64,000 nt of DNA from Longimycelium tulufanense. GTDB lineage: Bacteria; Actinomycetota; Actinomycetes; Mycobacteriales; Pseudonocardiaceae. The position numbers and the translations under genes were made by a program. Numbering within the stretch: the stretch's first letter is position 1; each line of letters opens with the position of its first letter. Below are positions 1 to 9,118 of the stretch, in pieces. The notes below the pieces were generated by a model, which did no database searches, had not been told where the DNA came from, and saw nothing but the letters and a program-made list of their open reading frames with translations. The stretch is taken from contig NZ_BMMK01000006.1 of NCBI RefSeq assembly GCF_014645795.1, positions 1 through 64,000 of the forward strand, in the 5' to 3' direction.

Positions 1-123
1 CACCCGCTCAGCCCGACCGGGCAACGGATCAAACAACAACACCTCATCGAACACATCCAGCGAGGCCAGGTTGGCGGCATGCATCCGACCGATCCGACCG
101 ACCCCGGCAACTCCGATCCGCAT
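1..123 (-). CDS. Gfo/Idh/MocA family oxidoreductase, N-terminal fragment (probable inositol 2-dehydrogenase)
   Basis: The first 41 residues of a minus-strand gene run off the left edge. Translation from the ATG at 123 begins MRIGVAGVGRIGRMH, a glycine-rich NAD(P)-binding loop at the extreme N-terminus followed by the RMHA start of the next helix, as in Gfo/Idh/MocA oxidoreductases. GGAG lies 4 nt before the ATG. It is divergent from a LacI repressor that is followed by mmsA, so myo-inositol 2-dehydrogenase is the likeliest role, but other sugar dehydrogenases of the family cannot be excluded from the fragment. Confidence 0.75.
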   Translation of the reverse strand, partial: MRIGVAGVGRIGRMHAANLASLDVFDEVLLFDPLPGRAERV

Positions 124-154
124 GGGTCTCCGTCCTGGTTGGAGGGTGGTTTTG

Positions 155-185
155 TTAGAGCGCTCTATTGGTTAGAGCGCGCTAA
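155..185. promoter_or_regulatory. Two LacI-type palindromic operators between divergent genes
   Basis: TTAGAGCGCTCTAT at 155-168 contains a perfect 12-bp palindrome around a central CG. TTAGAGCGCGCTAA at 172-185 is the same site with one mismatched pair. Centres are 17 bp apart. The size, AT ends and GCGC core are typical of LacI/GalR operators, and the sites lie between the oxidoreductase start (123) and the LacI gene start (286). Autoregulation and control of the oxidoreductase are inferred. Confidence 0.7.
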
Positions 186-285
186 TGCTGTAGCCTGCCT
201 CACGGCGGTGTCAAGGGTCACATCGCAGAAACTTGGAGTTGATCCGACGGAACCGGTCAAGAACCGGGGAGGAGGAGACACGGCG

Positions 286-1377
286 TTGGACAGGGCGGCG
301 AACCCGGGGGCCCGGCCCACCATGGAGGACGTGGCGCGGCGCGCAGGTGTCTCGCGGGCGCTGGTCTCGCTGGTGATGCGCGGCTCACCCAAGGTGAGCG
401 AGCAGCGACGCACCGCGGTGTTGCGGGCCGCGCGGGAGCTGGGTTACCGGCCGCACGTGATGGCCCGCTCGCTGGCGAGCCGCACCTCCACCGTGCTCGG
501 CGTGATGGTCTCCGACCTGCACAACCCGTTCTTCGCCGAGATCGTCGACGGGCTGGACGCGGTGGCCCGCGCCGAGGACTTCGAGCTGATCATCAACACC
601 GGCAGCCGGAGTCCGGCCCGTGAGCGGCGGGCGTTGAACAGCCTGCTGTCCTTCCGGCCGGCCGGCGTGGCGCTGCTCGGCCCGGTGGTGTCGGCCGCCG
701 AGATCGGCCTTGCCGCACAACAGGTTCCGATCGTGTTGGTCGCGGCTCGGCCGACCCGGTTGTCCAATGTCGACATCGTCAACGATGATGGCGAGGCCGG
801 CGCGGAGCTGGCCGTGGACCACCTCGTTTCCTTGGGGCACAACAAGATCGTGCACCTGGACGGCGGCGGCGGATCACAGGCCGGGACCCGGCGCCGCGGT
901 TACCTGAAGGCGATGCGCAGGCACGGCTTGGAGCCGGTGGTGCTGCGCAGCGAGTACACCGACGCCGCTGGTGCGAAGGCGGTGCGGGAGTTGCTCGCCG
1001 AACACGACGGTGACCTGCCGACCGCGCTGGTCGCCGCGAACGACTACAACGCGGTCGGCGCGATCTCCGCCCTGGAGGAGGCCGGGCTGCGTGTTCCCGA
1101 GGAGGTGTCGGTCGTCGGCTACGACAACACGTCGCTGGCCGCGCTCCGGCACCTCTCCCTGACCACCGTGGACCAGCCCCGCACCGAGATGGGCCGGCTG
1201 GCCGCGGAGGCCCTGGTGCAGCGGATCCGTGGACAGCGGTCCGAACCTGTCCACCAGCTGCTGCACCCGTCGCTGGTCGTCCGCTCGACGACGGCCCACC
1301 CGCCACTGCACCCACCGCCGCAGTCCCCCACCCGGCAGCCGGCCGGGAAGTCCGCAACCGCAGGAGGAACCTCGTGA
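286..1377 (+). CDS. LacI family transcriptional repressor
   Basis: 363 aa from TTG 286, chosen because GGAGGAG ends 8 nt upstream; the frame is open further upstream, but that part overlaps the divergent promoter and operators. The N-terminal helix-turn-helix reads [20 protein letters not shown], followed by a hinge helix (MARSLAS) and a periplasmic-binding-protein-like ligand domain ([29 protein letters not shown]). It probably controls itself, the divergent oxidoreductase and mmsA. Its stop overlaps the mmsA GTG by 4 nt (GTGA), so the two are translationally coupled. The inducer is unknown; an inositol-pathway intermediate is suggested by context only. Confidence 0.9.
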   Translation: MDRAANPGARPTMEDVARRAGVSRALVSLVMRGSPKVSEQRRTAVLRAARELGYRPHVMARSLASRTSTVLGVMVSDLHNPFFAEIVDGLDAVARAEDFELIINTGSRSPARERRALNSLLSFRPAGVALLGPVVSAAEIGLAAQQVPIVLVAARPTRLSNVDIVNDDGEAGAELAVDHLVSLGHNKIVHLDGGGGSQAGTRRRGYLKAMRRHGLEPVVLRSEYTDAAGAKAVRELLAEHDGDLPTALVAANDYNAVGAISALEEAGLRVPEEVSVVGYDNTSLAALRHLSLTTVDQPRTEMGRLAAEALVQRIRGQRSEPVHQLLHPSLVVRSTTAHPPLHPPPQSPTRQPAGKSATAGGTS

Positions 1378-2867
1378 CACGTTCCCTGGTGCCGCACTGG
1401 ATCGACGGCGCCCACAGCACGGGCACGTCGTCCCGCCGCGGCGACGTGTTCCAGCCCGCCACCGGCGAGGTGGCCCGTCAGGTGGTGCTCGCCGACCAGC
1501 CCGACGTGGACCTGGCGGTGGCGTCGGCGGCCAAGGCGGCCGCGTCCTGGGCCGAGTCCTCGCTGTCCCAGCGGGCCCGGGTGTTGTTCGCGTTCCGTCA
1601 GCTCGTGGACGCGCACCGCGACGAGCTGGCCGGGATCATCACCGCCGAGCACGGCAAGGTGCTGGCCGACGCCGCTGGCGAGGTACAACGCGGCCTGGAG
1701 GTGGCCGAGTTCGCGTGCGGCATCCCGCACCTGCTCAAGGGCGAGCACTCCGAGCAGGTCTCGCGGGGTGTGGACGCCTACTCGCTGCGCCAGCCGCTCG
1801 GTGTGGTCACCGGCATCACCCCGTTCAACTTCCCGGTGATGGTGCCGATGTGGATGTTCCCGGTCGCCATCGCCTGCGGGAACGCTTTCGTGCTCAAGCC
1901 TTCCGAGCGTGACCCGTCGGCATCGGTGCGGCTGGCCGAGCTGTTCACCGAGGCCGGGCTGCCGGACGGCGTGCTCACCGTGCTGCAGGGCGACGCGGTT
2001 GCGGTGAACGCGTTGCTCGACCACCCGGACGTGGCGGCGGTGTCGTTCGTTGGCTCGACCCCGATCGCCAAGCACGTGTACTCGCGCGGCACCGCCAACG
2101 GCAAGCGCGTGCAGGCGCTGGGCGGGGCCAAGAACCACATGGTCGTGCTGCCGGACGCGGACATCGACGTGGCGGCTGATGCGGCGGTCTCGGCCGGGTT
2201 CGGCTCTGCGGGCGAGCGTTGTATGGCGATCTCGGTCGTGGTGGCGGTCGGTGATGTCGGCGACCGGCTCGTGCCGGCGATCGCGGAGCGGATGGCGACG
2301 CTGAAGACCGGGCCGGGCACCGAGCCGGACTCGCAGATGGGTCCCCTGGTGACCGGGGCGCACCGGGACAAGGTGTCGTCCTATGTGGATAGTGGCGTCG
2401 CGGCGGGCGCGGAGCTGGTGGTGGACGGCCGCGGAATCGCCCCGACGCCGGGCGGGTTCTGGCTCGGCCCCACACTGTTCGACCGGGTCGCCCCGGACAT
2501 GACGATCTACCGGGACGAGATCTTCGGGCCGGTGCTGACGGTGGTGCGGGTGCCCACCTATGAGGCCGCGATCGAACTGGTCAACAGCAACCCGTACGGC
2601 AACGGCACGGCGATCTTCACCGGTGACGGTCTGGCGGCGCGCGAGTACCAGCGCCGGGTGTCGGTCGGCATGGTCGGCATCAACGTGCCGATCCCGGTGC
2701 CGATGTCCTACTACTCCTTCGGCGGCTGGAAGGACTCGCTCTTCGGCGACACCCACGTGCACGGCATGGACGGTGTCCGCTTCTACACCCGCATGAAGGC
2801 GATCACGGCCCGGTGGCCGCGCCACCACGGTGTCGATCTGGCCATGCCGACGGCCAGCCAGTCCTGA
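1374..2867 (+). CDS. mmsA: CoA-acylating methylmalonate-semialdehyde dehydrogenase
   Basis: 497 aa from GTG 1374 with AGGAGGA a few bases upstream. Aldehyde dehydrogenase fold: NAD site [17 protein letters not shown] and the [13 protein letters not shown] segment near residues 145-235, and catalytic Cys in [10 protein letters not shown] near residue 285. The AGERCM context and the [17 protein letters not shown] segment near the C-terminus are characteristic of MmsA/IolA rather than ordinary aldehyde dehydrogenases. The enzyme converts malonate or methylmalonate semialdehyde to acetyl- or propionyl-CoA, the last step of myo-inositol (or valine) catabolism. The LacI and oxidoreductase neighbours favour inositol; the remaining iol genes would lie outside the left edge. 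Confidence 0.93.
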   Translation: MTRSLVPHWIDGAHSTGTSSRRGDVFQPATGEVARQVVLADQPDVDLAVASAAKAAASWAESSLSQRARVLFAFRQLVDAHRDELAGIITAEHGKVLADAAGEVQRGLEVAEFACGIPHLLKGEHSEQVSRGVDAYSLRQPLGVVTGITPFNFPVMVPMWMFPVAIACGNAFVLKPSERDPSASVRLAELFTEAGLPDGVLTVLQGDAVAVNALLDHPDVAAVSFVGSTPIAKHVYSRGTANGKRVQALGGAKNHMVVLPDADIDVAADAAVSAGFGSAGERCMAISVVVAVGDVGDRLVPAIAERMATLKTGPGTEPDSQMGPLVTGAHRDKVSSYVDSGVAAGAELVVDGRGIAPTPGGFWLGPTLFDRVAPDMTIYRDEIFGPVLTVVRVPTYEAAIELVNSNPYGNGTAIFTGDGLAAREYQRRVSVGMVGINVPIPVPMSYYSFGGWKDSLFGDTHVHGMDGVRFYTRMKAITARWPRHHGVDLAMPTASQS

Positions 2868-2890
2868 CCCAAACCCTCCCTGGGGGCAGG

Positions 2891-2930
2891 AGCGAAGGCG
2901 CGTCCGGGACGTTCCCGGACGCGCCTTTCG
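2891..2930 (+). terminator. Rho-independent-type terminator after mmsA
   Basis: A perfect 15-bp stem (2895-2909 with 2913-2927) closes a 3-nt loop and ends in CCTTTCG. It begins about 27 nt after the mmsA stop and abuts the stop of the convergent small gene, so it may act in both directions. Confidence 0.8.
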
Positions 2931-3116
2931 CTACCCCGCCGCGGCGGGCCGATCCTCGACTACCTCGATTTCGAACTCGACAAGGACAACCGCGCGGCCG
3001 GAGTCCAGCCGAACCGGACAATCCTCCCTCACGGCTAGGTGATGGAACCGCATGACGGTTCCGAGTGCGCCGGTGTCCCGAACACGAATCCGCACACCCT
3101 CTTCGATCCCGTCCAT
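2931..3116 (-). CDS. Small hypothetical protein (61 aa)
   Basis: 61 aa from ATG 3116, 6 nt after the stop of the small membrane-protein gene, so probably in one transcript with it. The product is soluble and charged, with beta-like stretches (VRIRVRDTGALGTVM, AVVLVEFEIEVVED). I do not recognise the family. Codon use is GC-rich but less extreme than in the pur genes. It is divergent from the XRE/DUF397 pair, and small genes with few homologues are common beside such pairs. Confidence 0.55.
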   Translation of the reverse strand: MDGIEEGVRIRVRDTGALGTVMRFHHLAVREDCPVRLDSGRAVVLVEFEIEVVEDRPAAAG

Positions 3117-3122
3117 GGCTCA

Positions 3123-3299
3123 TCACCGCCGACGCACGTACGCGGCGACGTAGGCGATCACGGTGACGGACGCGAGGATCACCCACAGCAGAGTGGTTTT
3201 CTCCCAGCCGGACAAGGGTTCGTTCCCCACCGCGCACCAGACCCTTCCACCATCGCCATAGGCGAGCCCCACCATGCAGCGGGACGACTGTGCGTTCAT
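3123..3299 (-). CDS. Small single-pass membrane protein (58 aa), hypothetical
   Basis: From ATG 3299 the product is 58 aa with one clear hydrophobic helix (TLLWVILASVTVIAYVAAYV) near the C-terminus and a basic tail (RRR), giving a probable cytoplasmic C-terminus. There is no strong Shine-Dalgarno sequence; ATG 3275 is an alternative start. It is transcribed divergently from the XRE regulator at 3426 and upstream of the 61-aa gene. No function can be assigned. Control by the adjacent XRE regulator is an inference from orientation. Confidence 0.5.
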   Translation of the reverse strand: MNAQSSRCMVGLAYGDGGRVWCAVGNEPLSGWEKTTLLWVILASVTVIAYVAAYVRRR

Positions 3300-3425
3300 G
3301 CAAACTGACTCTAAGCTCGCATATGCAGATAGCACAGATCCTAGATCGCGTGAACGTGGGCCACCGATCGTGTGCAGGTCAGGGGCGTACGCTGCCGCCG
3401 TCGCGATCATCGGAGGAGGTCACGA

Positions 3426-4283
3426 GTGTCAGACAGCGGTCCCACGACGCGGAAGCGCCGACTCGGCCAGCTCCTGCGCCAACTCCGCGAGGATGCGAGG
3501 AAGCGCGTGGAGGACGCGCAGAACCGGCTCCGATGCTCCCAGTCGAAGATCAGCCGCATCGAAAACGGCCGAGTCCAAATCAAGCTCGCTGAGCTGGAAC
3601 TGTTGTTGGCGTTCTACCGGGCAAGCGACGAGGACCGTGATACCGCACTCGCCATGTGGGAGGAGACCCAGCAGCCAGGTGTCAGGCTCGACCTCGACGC
3701 GCTCCCGCTTTTCCTTCGTAGTTTCGTTCGGGCGGAAGCTGAGGCGTCGGAGATCCTCGCTCTGCAACCAATCTTGGTGCCCGGCCTGCTACAGACTGAG
3801 AGGTACGCTCGAGCCGTACACGAGTCTGGCCCTTCCGCTGATGCCTCGTTAGTCGGGCGGCGAGTCGCTGTCCGCTTGGCACGGCAAGCGCGGATCACCA
3901 GCCCTGATCCGGTGCGATTTCATGCGGTCATCGACGAAGCTGCAATCCGCCGGGTGATCGGTGGTGCAGTCTTGATGCATGAGCAGCTCGCCCACTTGGT
4001 TGCCTTGGCGAGGCGAGACAACGTGACACTCCAGATTGCTCCGTTCGGCGCCGGGGCGTACGGGACGATGAGCGGACCGTTCACGGTGCTGAGGTACCCA
4101 GACCCGAACGACCCACCGGCTGTATACGTCGAGTACTCGGCGGGCGGAGACTGGGTAGAGGACCGCAACGACGTCTTGCTCTTCGAGCGAACGTTCTCGG
4201 AAGCGGCAAACATCGCGCTCGGTCCTACCGACTCTGTCGCCCTGATCAAGGAATTCGTGAGCAACTTAGGAGGGGAACTATGA
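3426..4283 (+). CDS. XRE family transcriptional regulator with DUF5753 domain
   Basis: 285 aa from GTG 3426, placed 7 nt after GGAGGAGG. An N-terminal helix-turn-helix of about 60 residues (LGQLLRQLREDA, SQSKISRIENG) is followed by a DUF5753 domain with the typical LQPILVPGLLQTERYAR motif and a C-terminal SVALIKEF. The stop overlaps the DUF397 start by 4 nt. Such XRE-DUF397 pairs are abundant in filamentous actinomycetes (WhiJ-type), where they influence development or antibiotic production. Third-codon GC is visibly lower than in the flanking pur genes, which suggests a mobile accessory locus. Confidence 0.9.
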   Translation: MSDSGPTTRKRRLGQLLRQLREDARKRVEDAQNRLRCSQSKISRIENGRVQIKLAELELLLAFYRASDEDRDTALAMWEETQQPGVRLDLDALPLFLRSFVRAEAEASEILALQPILVPGLLQTERYARAVHESGPSADASLVGRRVAVRLARQARITSPDPVRFHAVIDEAAIRRVIGGAVLMHEQLAHLVALARRDNVTLQIAPFGAGAYGTMSGPFTVLRYPDPNDPPAVYVEYSAGGDWVEDRNDVLLFERTFSEAANIALGPTDSVALIKEFVSNLGGEL

Positions 4284-4489
4284 GGGGCTTCAACCACGGG
4301 CCGTGGCGTAAGAGCAGTCGCAGCGGCAAGGACAACGAATGCGTGGAGTGCGCCAGTGTCGGCTCGGGGTGCGCGATCCGCGACAGCAAGAACCCTGCCG
4401 GCACCGTCTTACTGCTAGACGCAACGAGATTCGGGATGTTCTTACGCACCATCAAGTCCGGGCGCTTGGACGTCCCGGGGCGGCCGTAA
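4280..4489 (+). CDS. DUF397 domain small protein
   Basis: 69 aa from ATG 4280 with AGGAGG upstream. It has the family hallmarks: WRKSSRSG near the N-terminus, the cysteine-containing ECVECASVGSG segment, IRDSKNP, and a C-terminal FLRTIKSGRLD. It is translationally coupled to the XRE regulator. In characterised pairs the DUF397 protein antagonises its cognate regulator, and some pairs behave like toxin-antitoxin modules; which applies here cannot be read from sequence. Confidence 0.9.
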   Translation: MRGFNHGPWRKSSRSGKDNECVECASVGSGCAIRDSKNPAGTVLLLDATRFGMFLRTIKSGRLDVPGRP

Positions 4490-4521
4490 CGCGTGCGGGC
4501 CGGCGCACCGCGCCGCCAGGT

Positions 4522-5628
4522 TCAGAACCGCGGGTGGTTGCCGCGTAGCACCGCCCGCAGAAGGTCGGCGCCGGGTTCCACGTCCGTGCCCTCGAGCGTG
4601 CTGTTCTTGCACACCTCGCCGATCACCCAGGCGGGCACGTGGCGGGCGGTCAGCACCGCCAGTGCGCGGTCGACGTCCTCGGGCGCCACGACCGCCACCA
4701 TGCCCACGCCCATGTTGAACGTCCGCTCCATCTCGTCGCGCTCGATGCGGCCGCGTTGGGCGATCAACGCGAACACCGGGGCCGGGGTCCAGGTGCCCCG
4801 GTCCAGCACGGCGGTGAGCCCCTCCGGGATGACCCGGCCCAGGTTCCCGGCCAGGCCGCCGCCGGTGATGTGCGCGAAGGTGCGCACCTCGGCCTCGGCG
4901 GCCAGCGCCAGGCAGTCCTTGGCGTAGATGCGGGTGGGCTCCAGCATTTCCTCGCCCAGGGTGCGGCCGAACTCCTCGACGTGGCCGGACAGCGGCATGC
5001 GCCCGATGTCGAGCAGCACGTGCCGGGCCAGCGAGTAGCCGTTGGAGTGCAGGCCGGAGGAGCCCATGGCGATCACGACGTCGCCGGGCCGGACCCGGTC
5101 CGGCCCGAGCACCTTGGCGGCCTCGACCACGCCGACCCCGGTGGCCGACAGGTCGTAGTCCTCCGGTGCCATCAGCCCCGGGTGCTCGGCGGTCTCCCCG
5201 CCCAGCAGGGCGCAGCCGGCCTGCTGGCAGCCCAGGGAGATGCCCTTGACCAGGTCGGCGACCCGCTCGGGCACCACTTTGCCGACCGCGATGTAGTCCT
5301 GCAGGAACAACGGCTCGGCACCGCAGACCACCAGGTCGTCGACCACCATGGCGACCAGGTCGATGCCGACGGTGTCGTGCTTGTCCAGCGCCTGCGCCAC
5401 CGCGATCTTGGTGCCCACGCCGTCGGTCGAGGACGCCAGCACCGGCTCCTTCCACCGGTCCAGCTTCAGCCGGAACAGCCCGGCGAAACCGCCGATCCCG
5501 CCCATCACCTCCGGCCGGGTGGCCTTCTCCGCCCACGGGCGGAGCCGCTCGACCGCCTCGTCACCGGCTTCGATGCTCACCCCGGCCGCGGCATAGGTGG
5601 CCTTGGGGCTCTCCGTCTGGGTGGTCAC
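4522..5628 (-). CDS. purM: Phosphoribosylformylglycinamidine cyclo-ligase (AIR synthetase)
   Basis: 368 aa from GTG 5628, preceded by GGAGAA; longer in-frame starts would run back into purF. PurM converts FGAM plus ATP to AIR, step 5 of purine synthesis. Visible motifs: TYAAAGVSIEAGDEAV at the N-terminus, SSTDGVGTKIAVAQ, GIDLVAMVVDDLV, LLGGETAEHPG and the C-terminal NMGVGMV. It lies 106 nt downstream of purF on the same strand. In mycobacteria and Streptomyces a DUF3073 gene follows purM; here the XRE/DUF397 locus occupies that side. Confidence 0.97.
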   Translation of the reverse strand: MTTQTESPKATYAAAGVSIEAGDEAVERLRPWAEKATRPEVMGGIGGFAGLFRLKLDRWKEPVLASSTDGVGTKIAVAQALDKHDTVGIDLVAMVVDDLVVCGAEPLFLQDYIAVGKVVPERVADLVKGISLGCQQAGCALLGGETAEHPGLMAPEDYDLSATGVGVVEAAKVLGPDRVRPGDVVIAMGSSGLHSNGYSLARHVLLDIGRMPLSGHVEEFGRTLGEEMLEPTRIYAKDCLALAAEAEVRTFAHITGGGLAGNLGRVIPEGLTAVLDRGTWTPAPVFALIAQRGRIERDEMERTFNMGVGMVAVVAPEDVDRALAVLTARHVPAWVIGEVCKNSTLEGTDVEPGADLLRAVLRGNHPRF

Positions 5629-5734
5629 GGCTGGTTCTCCATCTCGGTGCGGCTGGGTCGCGGTCTGCTGGTCGGGGCCTTCGCCATGAGGACGGCGTCG
5701 ACCGGCCGATCGGTTGCGCTCGGTGCCGGACGCG

Positions 5735-7306
5735 TTACGGACGGCGGACGGCGTCCTCGGCACCGTAGCCGTTCAGCAGCACGGGCTCGGCCGCGCCCGC
5801 CACGCCCTTCTCGATGCCCTCCAGCAGGAACTTGCCCATCTTGGCCTCGTCAGGCAGCGGGATGGGGTAGTTCCCGTCGAAGCAGGCCGAGCAGAGCCGG
5901 GTGCGCGGCTGCTCGCTGGCGGCGATCAGGCCGTCCAGCGACACGTAGCCGAGCGAGTCGGCGCCGATCGAGCGGCGGATGCCGTCCACGTCGAGGCCGT
6001 TGGCGACCAGTTCGGCGCGGGAGGCGAAGTCGATCCCGTAGAAGCAGGGCCAGCGCACCGGGGGCGAGGCGATCCGTACGTGCACCTCGATGGCGCCGGC
6101 CTCGCGCAGCATCCGCACCAACGCGCGCTGGGTGTTGCCGCGCACGATCGAGTCGTCGACGACCACCAGCCGCTTTCCGCGGATGACCTCGCGTAGCGGG
6201 TTCAGCTTCAGCCGGATGCCCAGCTGCCGGATGGTCTGGCTCGGCTCGATGAAGGTGCGGCCGACGTAGGAGTTCTTGACCAGGCCCTGGCCGTAGGGGA
6301 TGCCGGACGCCTGGGCGAAGCCGATGGCGGCCGGGGTGCCCGACTCCGGCACCGGGATCACCAGGTCGGCCTCGGCGGGGTGCTCCTCGGCGAGCCGGCG
6401 CCCGATCTCGACACGGGCGGCGTGCACGGAGCGGCCGGCGATGGTGGTGTCGGGCCGGGCCAGGTACACGTACTCGAACACGCAGCCCTTGGGCTCGGGG
6501 GCGGCGAACCGGGAGCTGCGCAGCCCGTCCTCGTCGATCGCGATCAACTCACCGGGCTCCACCTCGCGCACGAAGCTGGCGCCCACGATGTCCAGCGCGG
6601 CGGTCTCGCTGGCGACGACCCAGCCGCGCTCGAGCCGACCGAGGCAGAGCGGGCGCACACCCTGGGGGTCGCGGGCCGCGTACAGCGTCGACTCGTCGCA
6701 GAAGACGAGCGAGAAGGCGCCGCGGAGGGTGGGCAGCAGCCGCAGGGCGGCCTGCTCCAGCCCGGCGTCGGCGGCCTCGGCGGCGAGCAGTGCGCACACC
6801 AGGTCCGAGTCGGACGTGGCGTTCGCGCCCGCGTTCCCCAGCGCCCCTGCCTCCCGGGCATGGGCGAGCAGGTCGGCGGTGTTCACCAGGTTGCCGTTGT
6901 GGCCGAGCGCGAGCCCGCTGCCGACCTGGGTGGTGCGGAACGTCGGCTGCGCGTTCTCCCAGGTGGTCGAGCCGGTGGTCGAGTAGCGGGTGTGGCCGAT
7001 GGCGAGATGGCCGCGCAGCGACGACAGCACCTGCTCGTCGAACACCTGGCTGACCAGGCCGAGGTCCTTGAAGACGACGATCTGGGAGCCATCCGTGACG
7101 GCGATGCCGGCCGCCTCCTGCCCCCGGTGTTGCAGGGCGTACAGGCCGTAGAAGGTGAGCTTCGCCACCTCCTCGCCCGGCGCCCACACACCGAACACAC
7201 CGCACTCCTCGCGAGGGGCGTCGCGATCGAGGTCACGGGGTTCTGGATCGGTCGGGAGACCCCGGGAACGGGGTTGGGTCCTAGCGGTGGAAGGGCCGGT
7301 GACCAC
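5735..7306 (-). CDS. purF: Amidophosphoribosyltransferase
   Basis: 523 aa from GTG 7306, chosen for GAGGGAG 8 nt upstream; GTG 7339 has no ribosome site. PurF makes phosphoribosylamine from PRPP and glutamine, the committed step. A propeptide of roughly 35 residues precedes the catalytic cysteine in EECGVFGV (class II glutaminase), with ALQHRGQEAAGIAV, the PRPP loop VVVDDSIVRGNT and a C-terminal cysteine cluster (LCSACFDGNYP) consistent with the Fe-S type enzyme. It heads the purF-purM unit. Confidence 0.97.
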   Translation of the reverse strand: MVTGPSTARTQPRSRGLPTDPEPRDLDRDAPREECGVFGVWAPGEEVAKLTFYGLYALQHRGQEAAGIAVTDGSQIVVFKDLGLVSQVFDEQVLSSLRGHLAIGHTRYSTTGSTTWENAQPTFRTTQVGSGLALGHNGNLVNTADLLAHAREAGALGNAGANATSDSDLVCALLAAEAADAGLEQAALRLLPTLRGAFSLVFCDESTLYAARDPQGVRPLCLGRLERGWVVASETAALDIVGASFVREVEPGELIAIDEDGLRSSRFAAPEPKGCVFEYVYLARPDTTIAGRSVHAARVEIGRRLAEEHPAEADLVIPVPESGTPAAIGFAQASGIPYGQGLVKNSYVGRTFIEPSQTIRQLGIRLKLNPLREVIRGKRLVVVDDSIVRGNTQRALVRMLREAGAIEVHVRIASPPVRWPCFYGIDFASRAELVANGLDVDGIRRSIGADSLGYVSLDGLIAASEQPRTRLCSACFDGNYPIPLPDEAKMGKFLLEGIEKGVAGAAEPVLLNGYGAEDAVRRP

Positions 7307-8168
7307 CGAAAACTCCCTCGCAACGGCAACCGACTGCACCCCAGTCTAAGCCGAACGGGGCTACCAGCGGGTCCTCCGCACGATGCCCGCCCCCGGAAAC
7401 GCCGTTACGCATCCCTCCGGCCCCAGCCGCCACACCGGCCCCCGGCCGCGACCAACCGAGCCCTGGCCGCACACCCGAGCCGCACCGGACGGCGGCTTCA
7501 CCCAGCCCGGGGTCGCAGGGCTCGCGATCCGACAGCTCGGCGGACGCGGCACTGGCGAACGTCGCGCGCTCACCGCTCGCTGGCTGGGCAGCGGGCGGTG
7601 AACGTTGGGCGTGCCGTCAGTCGGAAGGTTGGCTCAGTCGCTCAGTTGGTCGGCCGTGGTGGGCGGCGGTTCTGTTTCGGCAACGGCTGCGAGGCGTTGG
7701 TGAACGGCCCTTCCCCAACCCCTCCCCGTACACGCCACCCCCATCCCCCGTACCCCTTCCTCTGGAGGGCGCGCCCCCGTTGGTGGTGGTCGGTTCGGTT
7801 GTGGTGCCCCGGTGGCGGTGGCCGTGCCGGCGGTGGCGTCTCCTGGGAGTCGTTTGTGGTTGTTGGTCTGTTGTGCTCGGTGATCAGTTGCGCGGCGGAC
7901 AAGCGAAGTCGAAGCGCGGTGGGTTGGTGGCGCTGGCGCTGTCGTCGCTTCGTTCGTGTACTCGCGAGGGGGCGTCGGTGGTGGTGGGGTTGGTCGGGGC
8001 CGCGTCGGTCGCGCGGGTCGGGGTGGCCGTCGGTGTGGAGCATCTGTCGTCCTCGGTGATGTGTAGGGACAGGAACTTGGTATGGCCGGACGCCGAGGGG
8101 CTCGTGTTCCCGCGGGTCGGCTGCTGGACGACCGCTTGAGGGTCTTTCGCTCGGTCGTCGGTGACTCG
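7307..8168. other. 862-nt intergenic region with strongly skewed composition
   Basis: No convincing gene. The first part carries the purF leader and promoter. A C-rich tract (about 7709-7775) is followed by a strongly G/T-rich stretch (about 7780-8060) with repeated GGTGG units. Open frames here are low-complexity, rich in Arg, His and Pro, and look like no known family. The region separates purF from a DUF559 gene on the same strand. Confidence 0.4.
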
Positions 8169-9068
8169 TCAGGCGGCGGCGCCGCGGAGGCGGAAGGCTC
8201 GGAAGAGTTCGCTGATGACCCGTTGCGGGTCGGTGATGTCTTCTGCGCGGGCCCGGATGGTCACCCAGCCGAGGGCCGCGAGCCGGTGGTCGCGGAGGAG
8301 GTCGGCCTGGGCGCGGTCCTCGTGGGCCACGACGCCATCGTATTCGAGGGCGATACGGAGCTGGGGCCAGGCGAGGTCGAGGCGGTACCGCACGTGCCCG
8401 TCCAGGTCGAAGATCTCGTACTGCGGGATCGGCATCGGTAGCCCGGCCTTGACCGCCGCCAGCAGGAGCAGGCTTTCCGGTGGTGACTCGGTGCGACCGG
8501 TTCCGAGGTCGAGGAGGAACTCGGCGCGGACGACGCCGCGCCGGTCGATCCGCCGTTGGATACGGCGGTTCACCTCGCCGCGGAACTGCTCGCGGTAGGC
8601 CGGCGGGAGACTACCCAGTGCCTGGTCGAGGCACATGAAGGCGATCTCCTCGCGATGTCGGCAGAGCAGCTCGGCGATGACCCTGTCGAGGACGAACACC
8701 CGTAGCCCGTCCAGTTCGACGACGTCGTCCTCGCAGACGTCGCCCTGATGGACGTGGAGCCCGTTGCGGCGTCGGCGGCTCCGCAGGTGCGGGACGGTCA
8801 CGTGGACCTCCTGGCTGTCGGCGGCCGTGCAGCCGTGGGCCAGCGCGGCGGTGGGTCCGCTGAGCACCGCGTCCTCGCCGAGGTGCAGCAGGGCGGCAGA
8901 TGCCCTGGTGATCGGGTCGAGCACGCGGTCCGGTGGGACGTAGGTTCCCGGCCAGAGCTCGCGCAGTCGCCCGATGCGCACCGCGGCGCGTAGTCCGCGT
9001 TCGCCGAGCTTGGCGATTGCTTGGTCTCTGGAACATGCACCATGTTTCGCTCCCGGTATCTGGATCAT
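8169..9068 (-). CDS. DUF559 domain protein with N-terminal AbiEi-like domain
   Basis: 299 aa from ATG 9068. The N-terminal 90 residues (SRDQAIAKLGERGLRAAV, RLWPGTY-like RELWPGTYVPP, AVLSGPTAALAHG) resemble the winged-helix domain of the AbiEi-like antitoxin family. The C-terminal part (YEIFDLDGHVRYRLDLAWP, IALEYDGVVAH, DHRLAALGWVTIRAR) is DUF559, a Vsr-like nuclease fold with the E...D spacing kept. These proteins occur in many scattered copies in actinobacteria and their activity is not established. No partner toxin gene is adjacent. Confidence 0.75.
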   Translation of the reverse strand: MIQIPGAKHGACSRDQAIAKLGERGLRAAVRIGRLRELWPGTYVPPDRVLDPITRASAALLHLGEDAVLSGPTAALAHGCTAADSQEVHVTVPHLRSRRRRNGLHVHQGDVCEDDVVELDGLRVFVLDRVIAELLCRHREEIAFMCLDQALGSLPPAYREQFRGEVNRRIQRRIDRRGVVRAEFLLDLGTGRTESPPESLLLLAAVKAGLPMPIPQYEIFDLDGHVRYRLDLAWPQLRIALEYDGVVAHEDRAQADLLRDHRLAALGWVTIRARAEDITDPQRVISELFRAFRLRGAAA

Positions 9069-9118
9069 GCGTCCACGATCGCCGCAAATAACCGGGAGGG
9101 GAAGCTGATGTTACCGGC

